The translations under genes and the position numbers were made by a program. A stretch of DNA of 30,117 bases from JBGTLW01 sp041743835 (GTDB taxonomy: Bacteria; Planctomycetota; Phycisphaerae; Phycisphaerales; Phycisphaeraceae), in NCBI GenBank assembly GCA_041743835.1, contig JBGTLW010000059.1, forward strand, positions 1-30,117. The letters run 5' to 3'. Below are positions 22,561-28,880 of the stretch, one piece after another; positions within the stretch are counted from its first letter, which is position 1, and each line of letters starts with the position of its first letter. The notes below the pieces were generated by a model, which saw only the letters and a program-made list of their open reading frames with translations, did no database searches and was not told the origin of the DNA.

Positions 22561-23232
22561 ATGGCCAAGCAAGCACTGATCGTCTGGGGCGGATGGGACG
22601 GGCACACACCCAAGCAGTGTGCAGAACTCTTTGCGCCGCTCCTGACAGACGCGGGATACCACGTCACCGTCAAGGACACGCTCGCGGCCTACGCGGATGA
22701 GGAGCTGATGTCCGGCCTGGACCTCATCGTCCCCATCTGGACGATGGGCCAGATCGAGAAGGAGCAGTGGCAGGGCCTGAGCAAAGCGGTGTTCAGCGGC
22801 TGCGGCATCGCGGGGTTCCACGGCGGGATGATCGACAGCTTCCGCAACAACACCGAGTACCAGTGGATGACCGGTGCCCAGTGGGTCAGCCACCCCGGTA
22901 ACTGCAAGCCGACCTACCGCGTCACGATCGCCGATGCGGACCACGAGATCACCCGTGGGCTCAGCGATTTCACCCTGCCCGATACAGAGCAGTATTACTG
23001 CCACCACGACCCGGGCAACCACGTCCTGTGCAAGACCACCTTCAACTACGAAGACACCAGCGAGCACTACGCCCGCAAGTACAAGATCGGCACGACCCAC
23101 CCGTTTGCCTACACCAAGGCGTGGGGCGATGGCAAAGTGTTCTGCGCCTGCTGGGGGCACACGTTCAAGGACTTCGACGTGCCCGAGGCCCGCGAGATCG
23201 TGCTCCGCGGCATGAAGTGGGCCACACGCTAG
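22561..23232 (+). CDS. ThuA-like (trehalose utilisation) protein
   Basis: A 223-residue protein with the class I glutamine amidotransferase-like fold of ThuA. The start QALIVWGGWDGHTPKQCAEL and the blocks DLIVPIWTMGQI, GCGIAGFHGGMIDSF, and HPFAYTKAWGDGKVFCACWGHTFKD are characteristic. ThuA family proteins act with ThuB-type oxidoreductases on 3-keto-sugar intermediates of disaccharide breakdown; the partner could be one of the Gfo/Idh/MocA proteins at 3-5 kb, but they are not adjacent. ATG 22561 follows ACGGAG 9 bases upstream. It converges with tsaD. Confidence 0.87.
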   Translation: MAKQALIVWGGWDGHTPKQCAELFAPLLTDAGYHVTVKDTLAAYADEELMSGLDLIVPIWTMGQIEKEQWQGLSKAVFSGCGIAGFHGGMIDSFRNNTEYQWMTGAQWVSHPGNCKPTYRVTIADADHEITRGLSDFTLPDTEQYYCHHDPGNHVLCKTTFNYEDTSEHYARKYKIGTTHPFAYTKAWGDGKVFCACWGHTFKDFDVPEAREIVLRGMKWATR

Positions 23233-23250
23233 TAGGCGTGCAAGGCTTGG

Positions 23251-23339
23251 GGTGCCATGGTCTACGAGCGAAGCGAGGCAGGCCATGCGGACTCACTCCC
23301 GCGTCAGGCATGGCCTGCGCCTCGCTTGACCATGGCACC
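23251..23339. repeat. Large imperfect inverted repeat between thuA-like and tsaD
   Basis: GGTGCCATGGTC at 23251-23262 returns inverted at 23328-23339; inner arms AAGCGAGGC and AGGCCATGC (23270-23288) match GCATGGCCT and GCCTCGCTT (23308-23327). The arms are about 32 bases with a 7-base bulge and a 19-base loop. Situated between convergent genes, it could act as a bidirectional terminator, though no T run follows; a mobile palindromic unit is the other reading. Confidence 0.75.
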
Positions 23340-23359
23340 ATGACTCAGTTGTCACCGTT

Positions 23360-24445
23360 TTAATGCCGGGTGGTGGCGATGGCGGGTAGGTCGAGGGTGT
23401 CGGTGTGGCCGGCGGTGTGGTAGGCGTGCGCCAGCCCGGCGACCATGGCTGCGTTGTCCACGCAGTAGCGCATCTTTGGGATGTGGGCCGGCAGGCTGTA
23501 GCGCGTTGCTACTTCAGCGATGCGCGTGCGCAGGAGTGAGTTCGCGCTGACCCCGCCGCCGAGGATGACGCGCTGCGGGCGTCGGCCTTGTGCGTCGAGT
23601 TGTTCGATGGCTCGGCCGAGCTTGGTGATGAGCACGCCGACTGCCGCGTGCTGAAACGCTGCGGCGAGGTCGGCACGGTGCGTATCGCTGAGGTCATCGG
23701 CACAACGCTCAAAAGTCGCGTCTTTTCCCCGGCCCACGGGCTGGCCACGGACGCGGTAGAGCAGGGCGGTCTTGAGCCCGGAGAAGGAGAAGTCGAGGCT
23801 GTCGCGGTCGAGCGTGGACTGGGGCAACGGCTCGATATGTGACGCGTCGCCCTGCTGCGCGAGCTTGTCGATGCGGGGGCCGCCGGGGTAGCCCACGCCG
23901 AGGATGTTCGCTGCCTTGTCGTAGGCTTCGCCGACCGCGTCGTCGATGGTTGAGCCGATGCGTCGGAGCTGGGTTGGGCCGGCCATGTCGTAGAGCGAGG
24001 TGTGTCCGCCGGAGACGACCAAGCCCAGGGCGGGGAAGCGGCCGGGGTGGTGGCTGGGGTGTTCTTCGCCCGCGTCGATCAGGCTCGCGGCCCAGAGGTG
24101 CGCTTCCACGTGGTCGATGCCGATGAGCGGCTTGCCCAGCGACCAGGCGAGCGTTTTCGCGGCGGCGACGGCGACGATGAGCGAGCCGATCAGCCCCGGC
24201 CGATTGCCGACGGCGATCGCATCGAGGTTATGGAGCCCGCAGCCCGCCTCCGCGAGCGCCTGCTCCACCACGGGGGTGAGCCGCTCGAGGTGGGCTCGGC
24301 TGGCGATCTCGGGAACCACGCCCAGGTATCGCTCGTGCAGCGCGTGCTGCGACCACACCACATTGGACCGCACCTGCACGCCATCGGCGACCACGGCGGC
24401 GGCGGTCTCGTCGCAGCTTGATTCGAGCCCGAGGATCAGCGTCAT
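23360..24445 (-). CDS. tsaD: tRNA N6-adenosine threonylcarbamoyltransferase TsaD
   Basis: A 361-residue Kae1/TsaD protein that transfers threonylcarbamoyl to A37 of ANN-decoding tRNAs. The start LGLESSCDETAAAVV is the family's first signature, followed by the metal-binding region IDHVEAHLWAA (His and His of the HxEAH block) and LVVSGGHTSLYDM, and near the end ILGGGVSANSLLR and MRYCVDNAAMVAG. Full length for the family. ATG 24445 begins the conserved start; the frame extending upstream to 24646 is not protein-like. It lies 10 bases after the ctpA stop and is probably cotranscribed. Confidence 0.96.
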   Translation of the reverse strand: MTLILGLESSCDETAAAVVADGVQVRSNVVWSQHALHERYLGVVPEIASRAHLERLTPVVEQALAEAGCGLHNLDAIAVGNRPGLIGSLIVAVAAAKTLAWSLGKPLIGIDHVEAHLWAASLIDAGEEHPSHHPGRFPALGLVVSGGHTSLYDMAGPTQLRRIGSTIDDAVGEAYDKAANILGVGYPGGPRIDKLAQQGDASHIEPLPQSTLDRDSLDFSFSGLKTALLYRVRGQPVGRGKDATFERCADDLSDTHRADLAAAFQHAAVGVLITKLGRAIEQLDAQGRRPQRVILGGGVSANSLLRTRIAEVATRYSLPAHIPKMRYCVDNAAMVAGLAHAYHTAGHTDTLDLPAIATTRH

Positions 24446-24455
24446 GACAACCCGA

Positions 24456-25961
24456 TCACTCGGCCGCGGCGTCATCCACGCCGGTGATGTCGTCCACCAG
24501 TTCGCCGGCATCGAGCTTGGCCATCGCCACATCGATGTCCGCAAGGCGTTCGCGGAAGAACTCGCGCTGCCGTTCGAGGTTGGCCCTGCGGCTGGCGATG
24601 AGCAGTTGCTGCTCGTTCTGCAGGCCCACCGAGGGGTAAGCGCCATCAGCGAGCTTGCCGAGCGCCGCCTTGAGTGCCGCGGCGAGCTGCGGGTCTTTGT
24701 AGGTTTCAGTCAGGAACTCGGGCGTTACAGGCAGCGGGTTGCCCGCCCCGTCTTCGAACAGCTTGTTGATGCTTGCGTCCCGCCGGGTGTTGAGCATGAG
24801 CTCGATCTGCTTGGCGTCGAGGGGGACGTAAGAGCCATCGGTCGGGTCCACCCCCCAGGTCTGGGCATCTTCGACGCGGTGGATCTTTCGGCCGGAGGGG
24901 ATGTAGTAGTACGCGTTGGTGATCTTGAGTGCGCCCTGCCCGGACTGGAGCATCTTCACCTGCTGCACCGAGCCTTTGCCGAAGGTCCGTGTGCCGACCA
25001 TGTGCGCCCGGCCGTTGTCGGTGAGTGCGCCCGCGAGGATCTCGGCAGCGGATGCGCTGGCCTCGTTGGCGAGCAGGACCACGGGCAGGTCCGGCAGCAG
25101 CGTCTTGTTGGTCGATTCGTAGGTCTGCTCGGTCACGGTTCGGCCCTGCACCGAGACGATGCGCTTGCCCTCGGTGAGGAACATGTCGCTGATGCCGACC
25201 GCGGCGCTGAGCAACCCGCCGGGGTCAAACCGAAGGTCCAGGATCAAGGCCTTGGCGCCGGATTCCTTGATCTTCTGGATCGCATCCGCCATCTCGTTCA
25301 TGCTGCGGTCTGAGAACTGCGTGAGGCGGATGTACGCCACGCCGTTGGCCTTGTCGAGCATGTAGTCGGTGTGCTGGTTGGCGTCGTTGCGGTAGCCGCG
25401 GACGGTGTCCACCTCGATCACCGCGCGGGTGATGGTGATCGTCTGCTCGTCGCCGGTGAGGTGTCGGACCTTGATGGTGACGTCGGTGCCGGCCTCGCCG
25501 GTGAGCTTGCTGACCGCGTCGTTGACGTTGATACCTTTGGTGTCTTCGCCATTGATCTCGAGCACGATGTCGCCGGGCATGACGCCGGACTTCCACGCGG
25601 GCGAGTCTTCAAGCGGGGTGATGATGCGGAGGCGGTCCTCGTGGATGTCGATCTCAGCCCCGATGCCGGAGAACGTGCCACGGATGCTGCGCTCGAAGGG
25701 CTTGAGGTCCTCGGGCGTGAGATAGACGGTGTAGGGGTCTTCCAGCGACCCAACCATGCCCCGGACCGCGGCCTCGACCATCTTCTTCTGATCCGGCTCG
25801 GTGACGTAGGAATCCACCAGCTCGTGGCGGATGTCCACCAGCAGATCGAGCTGATCGAGGGTGGTCAGGTTCCTGGCCGAGACCGTCTGCAACACGACCA
25901 GGAAGCAGAGGGTGCACACGACGCCAGCCAGGACTACATGGCCAATGATTTCACGCTTCAT
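24456..25961 (-). CDS. ctpA: S41 family C-terminal processing protease
   Basis: A 501-residue periplasmic protease. Residues 1-30 are a membrane anchor (IGHVVLAGVVCTLCFLVVL). A PDZ domain (residues about 100-190: GIGAEIDIHEDRLRIITPLEDSPAW..., GDIVLEINGE) precedes the S41 catalytic domain. The catalytic Ser is in NEASASAAEILAGAL and the Lys in GTRTFGKGSVQ, giving the Ser-Lys dyad. The tail of about 130 residues is helical and charged, without a clear second domain. CtpA cleaves substrate C-termini in the cell envelope. ATG 25961 has GAGG at a short distance. Confidence 0.94.
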   Translation of the reverse strand: MKREIIGHVVLAGVVCTLCFLVVLQTVSARNLTTLDQLDLLVDIRHELVDSYVTEPDQKKMVEAAVRGMVGSLEDPYTVYLTPEDLKPFERSIRGTFSGIGAEIDIHEDRLRIITPLEDSPAWKSGVMPGDIVLEINGEDTKGINVNDAVSKLTGEAGTDVTIKVRHLTGDEQTITITRAVIEVDTVRGYRNDANQHTDYMLDKANGVAYIRLTQFSDRSMNEMADAIQKIKESGAKALILDLRFDPGGLLSAAVGISDMFLTEGKRIVSVQGRTVTEQTYESTNKTLLPDLPVVLLANEASASAAEILAGALTDNGRAHMVGTRTFGKGSVQQVKMLQSGQGALKITNAYYYIPSGRKIHRVEDAQTWGVDPTDGSYVPLDAKQIELMLNTRRDASINKLFEDGAGNPLPVTPEFLTETYKDPQLAAALKAALGKLADGAYPSVGLQNEQQLLIASRRANLERQREFFRERLADIDVAMAKLDAGELVDDITGVDDAAAE

Positions 25962-25994
25962 AGGAGCCTCGATGTAAAAGTGGGGTACGCGAGC

Positions 25995-26022
25995 ATTCTA
26001 GGGACGCTTTGGCGTGGGGCAA
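25995..26022 (-). promoter_or_regulatory. Promoter of ctpA-tsaD
   Basis: On the minus strand, TTGCCC (26022-26017) is 16 bases from TAGAAT (26000-25995, 5/6). It lies 34 bases before the ctpA start. The rest of the gap 26023-26163 shows no gene. Confidence 0.5.
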
Positions 26023-26163
26023 TTGTTCAACCGGGCGCGAGGCTGATCCATCGGGCCTGTCATGCCTAAAGGTTACCCCCAAAGCCGCCGCCGGAGCCGC
26101 ACCCAAGGCCCCAACCCCCTGTTACGCACCGGGCGAACCTGCCGTTCATCGGCTGTTCACGGC

Positions 26164-26192
26164 TTTACGCGGGCGGGTTGAGGGCTTACATT
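26164..26192 (+). promoter_or_regulatory. Candidate promoter of ilvC
   Basis: TTTACG (26164-26169), 17 bases, TACATT (26187-26192), each 4/6. It is 37 bases before the ilvC ATG. No leader peptide rich in Ile, Leu or Val is visible, so classical attenuation is not supported. Confidence 0.4.
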
Positions 26193-26228
26193 ACCCCGCT
26201 CGCTCCAAACGACACAGGAACCCCAATC

Positions 26229-27233
26229 ATGGCCATCGAAACCCTTTACGACAAAGACGGCTCCATGCAGGGCCTCGCCGGCAAGACCGTGGCGGTCATC
26301 GGCTACGGCTCGCAGGGCCACGCACACGCCCAGAACCTCCGCGACTCGGGCCTCAAGGTCATCGTCGCCAACCGCAAAGACTCGAAGAACGGCGAGCTTG
26401 CCATCAAGCACGGCTTCGAGCCTCTGCCGGTCAGCGAGGCCGTGAAACAGGCCGACCTCATCATCCTCACCCTCCCCGACGAGGTCCAGCCCGATGTGTG
26501 GGAAAAGTCCGTCGCCCCGCACCTCAAGGCGGGCATGTGCGTCGGGTTCACCCACGGATTTAACATCCACTTCCAGACCATCACGCCCCCGGCCAACGTG
26601 GACGTGGTGATGGTCGCTCCCAAAGGCCCCGGCCATACGGTGCGGTGGGAGTACGAGAAGGGCGGCGGTGTGCCCTGCCTCATGGCCATCCACCAGGACG
26701 CGACAGGCAAGGCCCGCGATGTGGCCATGGCCTGGGCGCTCGGCAACGGCGGGGGAAAGGGCGGCATCCTCGTCACCACCTTCAAGGACGAGTGCGAGAC
26801 CGACCTGTTCGGCGAGCAGGTCGTGCTCTGCGGCGGGCTCAGCGAGTCCATCAAGAAGGGCTTCGAGGTGCTCACCGAGGCCGGCTACCCGCCGGAATTG
26901 GCGTACTTTGAGGTCTGCCACGAGCTCGAACTCATCATCAACCTCATCAAGCGTGGCGGCCTGGATTACATGCGCTATTCCATCAGCAACACCGCGGAGT
27001 TTGGTGATTACTACACCGGCCCCAAGATCGTCAACAACGACACCAAGAAGCGGATGGAAGCCGCACTGAAGCACATCCAGGACGGCAGCTTCGCCAAGGC
27101 CTTCCGCGACGACTACGCCAAGGGCTTCCCCTGGTTCAAGAAGCAGCGCGAAGAGAACGCGGGGCACCGCGTCGAGAAGGTCGGCAAAGAGCTGCGGGCG
27201 ATGATGCCCTGGCTGGACCCCGTGGAGCTTTGA
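26229..27233 (+). CDS. ilvC: Ketol-acid reductoisomerase (class I)
   Basis: A 334-residue NADPH enzyme of valine and isoleucine synthesis. The Rossmann motif is GYGSQGHAHAQNL (residues 30-42), followed by MVAPKGPGHTVRWEYEKGGG, the acidic metal site in DEVQPDVWEK and CETDLFGEQVVLCGG, and ELELIINLIKRGGLDYMRYSISNTAEFGDY near the end. Class I (short) form, full length. The ATG at 26229 follows AGGAA 8 bases upstream; the in-frame start at 26178 overlaps the promoter and is rejected. ilvBN genes are not in the window. Confidence 0.97.
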   Translation: MAIETLYDKDGSMQGLAGKTVAVIGYGSQGHAHAQNLRDSGLKVIVANRKDSKNGELAIKHGFEPLPVSEAVKQADLIILTLPDEVQPDVWEKSVAPHLKAGMCVGFTHGFNIHFQTITPPANVDVVMVAPKGPGHTVRWEYEKGGGVPCLMAIHQDATGKARDVAMAWALGNGGGKGGILVTTFKDECETDLFGEQVVLCGGLSESIKKGFEVLTEAGYPPELAYFEVCHELELIINLIKRGGLDYMRYSISNTAEFGDYYTGPKIVNNDTKKRMEAALKHIQDGSFAKAFRDDYAKGFPWFKKQREENAGHRVEKVGKELRAMMPWLDPVEL

Positions 27234-27246
27234 TCGCAGCCACCAA

Positions 27247-27334
27247 CCGAGTCGCCTCGACCCGAGGCGGACTTGCCATCAAACCGAGCCGCCCGGTCCC
27301 CGAGGCGGACCCCTGCGTGGACGCGTCGGCTCCG
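27247..27334. repeat. Dispersed palindromic repeat, copy C (diverged)
   Basis: Two half-units of the same family as copies A and B: CCGAGTCGCC...CCCGAGGCGG (27247-27270) and CCGAGCCGCCCGG...GAGGCGG (27284-27308), with GGACGCGTCGGCTCCG at the right end. More mutated than copies A and B. It follows the ilvC stop at a distance of 13 bases and may help terminate ilvC. Confidence 0.7.
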
Positions 27335-27491
27335 TGAAGGCATGACGCGTGGTCGTCCTGTGATGCGAAAAGGCCCCTGGCATGCGGGCGATCCCCTAAA
27401 TCGCGGGCAAGCCCTACGTTCATCGCAAAAAATTTGGGCAACATCGCGGGGCGTGGCCGAATATGTGGGTAGGCCAACGTTGGTCTTGCAT

Positions 27492-27662
27492 CCAATCGTC
27501 TAAATGCCTAATCTGGTGTGTAGATTGGTAGGGTGGGCCGACGATTAGGACACAAGGCCAGTCATGCCCGGCGTACGCGTGACCTGCGGGTTGACGCTGC
27601 GGGCCGAAAAATTCGCTTCCTCCTCCGGGGTCCGGTGGCTTCTGCTGCCGGGCCCTTTTTTT
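27492..27662 (+). ncRNA. Structured noncoding stretch ending in an intrinsic terminator, upstream of arsS
   Basis: A nested hairpin, CCAATCGTC (27492-27500) with GACGATT-AGG (27540-27549) and inside it CCTAATCT (27507-27514) with AGATTGG (27522-27528), is followed by GCCCGGCG...CGC-CGGGC (27566-27604) and by a strong terminator (27628-27662). No matching known riboswitch consensus is evident. It could be an RNA leader for arsS or an independent small RNA. The arrangement, not a known motif, is the evidence. Confidence 0.4.
27628..27662 (+). terminator. Intrinsic terminator before arsS
   Basis: GGGTCCGGTGGC (27628-27639) pairs with GCTGCCGGGCCC (27644-27655) over all 12 positions counting three G-U wobbles, followed by seven T (27656-27662). 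It lies 395 bases after the ilvC stop and 169 before arsS, so its substrate transcript starts in the noncoding gap or reads through from ilvC. Confidence 0.8.
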
Positions 27663-27723
27663 ATTGGCGGTACCTGAGCGGGAATTAGCCAGGGGTTTCC
27701 AGGGTTCTGGGACTTATGTGACT

Positions 27724-27729
27724 TACAAT
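27724..27729 (+). promoter_or_regulatory. Possible -10 box for arsS
   Basis: TACAAT (5/6) lies 102 bases before the arsS ATG, after the terminator, but no clear -35 is seen at the right distance. Confidence 0.25.
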
Positions 27730-27830
27730 ACGCGAACCCGCCGCTGCGGCATGGCTAAGATTCACGGCCCCCGGTGGTCAGGCAATCCCTGCAACTGCTC
27801 ACCACCCCGACGACCCCGCTGGAACCGCAC

Positions 27831-28874
27831 ATGACTCCCACCTCAATCCCGCTGACGTTGGCTGTGGCGGATGACCCGTTCGCCCGCTGCCTGCAAGCCG
27901 CGGGTCAAACTCTGCAGCGCCACGCGTTGACCACGCTGCAACTGAACCTGGGCAAGATGTGCAACCTCGCGTGTCACCACTGCCACGTCGAGGCCGGCCC
28001 CGGCCGCACCGAAGTCATGGACCCGCGGACCATGGAACGCATCCTCGCGTGGTTCGATCAGCACCGCGACACGCACGGCATCCAGATCGCCGACCTCACC
28101 GGCGGCGCTCCAGAAATGAACCCGCACTTCCGTGACATGGTGCAGGCGTGGGCGGAGCGCGGCGTCCACATGATCGACCGCTGCAACCTCACCATCCTCC
28201 ACGAAGACGGCTACGAAGACCTGCCCGAGTTCTTCGCACACCACCGCGTGGAAGTCTCCGCCTCGCTCCCGTGCTACCTCGGCGACAACGTGGACAAGCA
28301 GCGGGGAAAAGGCGTGTATAGCGATTCCATCCAAGCCCTGCATCGCCTCAACGCGGTGGGCTATGGCAGGCCCGGCTCGGGGCTGAAACTGGACCTGGTG
28401 TACAACCCCGTGGGCTACGGCCTGCCCCCCGCGCAGCAAGCGCTCGAAAACGACTACAAAGCCTATCTCCAGGAACACTTCGGCATCGCCTTCAACAGCC
28501 TGTGGACGATCACCAACATGCCCATCAAGCGGTTCGAGCACGCGCTGCGGAGGGACGGCAAGCTCGAGGAATACATGGGCAAGCTGATGAGCGCGCACCG
28601 CGCGGAGAATGTCGGCTCGGTGATGTGCCGGAGCCTGATCTCGGTGGGTTGGATGGGCGGGGTGTACGACTGCGACTTCAACCAGATGATGCAGATGCCG
28701 CTGGAGCCGCAGGCTTTCGGCCCCGGCGACGACGAGCGCAATGTGGAATCCAACGCCCGCAAGCTCTGGGAGTACGAGCCGGAGGACTTGGTCCGGCGCA
28801 GCATCCGCACCGCGGCCCACTGCTTTGGTTGCACCGCCGGGGCCGGGTCATCCTGCACGGGTGCGTTGGGATAA
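27831..28874 (+). CDS. arsS: Arsenosugar biosynthesis radical SAM protein ArsS
   Basis: A 347-residue radical SAM enzyme of the ArsS type, which adenosylates methylated arsenite on the way to arsenosugars. The [4Fe-4S] motif is CNLACHHC (Cys44, Cys48, Cys51). DLTGGAPEMNPHFRDMVQ and the middle region SASLPCYLGDNVDKQRGKGVY are family-typical, and the C-terminal HCFGCTAGAGSSC carries extra cysteines (331, 334, 342) for additional Fe-S binding. The family is sometimes a selenoprotein; here I see only Cys codons and no in-frame TGA. ArsM or arsR are not in the window. ATG 27831 starts where family similarity begins. Confidence 0.9.
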   Translation: MTPTSIPLTLAVADDPFARCLQAAGQTLQRHALTTLQLNLGKMCNLACHHCHVEAGPGRTEVMDPRTMERILAWFDQHRDTHGIQIADLTGGAPEMNPHFRDMVQAWAERGVHMIDRCNLTILHEDGYEDLPEFFAHHRVEVSASLPCYLGDNVDKQRGKGVYSDSIQALHRLNAVGYGRPGSGLKLDLVYNPVGYGLPPAQQALENDYKAYLQEHFGIAFNSLWTITNMPIKRFEHALRRDGKLEEYMGKLMSAHRAENVGSVMCRSLISVGWMGGVYDCDFNQMMQMPLEPQAFGPGDDERNVESNARKLWEYEPEDLVRRSIRTAAHCFGCTAGAGSSCTGALG

Positions 28875-28880
28875 GTGGCT

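Noticed and set aside
24000..25313. 437-residue plus-strand frame opposite tsaD and ctpA
   Set aside because: Both genes underneath are unmistakable; the frame has no homology-like pattern.
26023..26228. A leader-peptide attenuator for ilvC
   Set aside because: No short frame rich in Ile, Leu or Val codons and no terminator hairpin next to the gene.
5393..27334. CRISPR array from the recurring GC-rich units
   Set aside because: The units are palindromic, few, and at three distant sites; there are no regular spacers and no cas genes.
27492..27662. Known RNA identities (SRP RNA, tmRNA, cobalamin or TPP riboswitch) for the gap before arsS
   Set aside because: None of the conserved boxes I can recall (such as the SRP GGAAGCAGC-like loop or TPP CTGAGA) is present.
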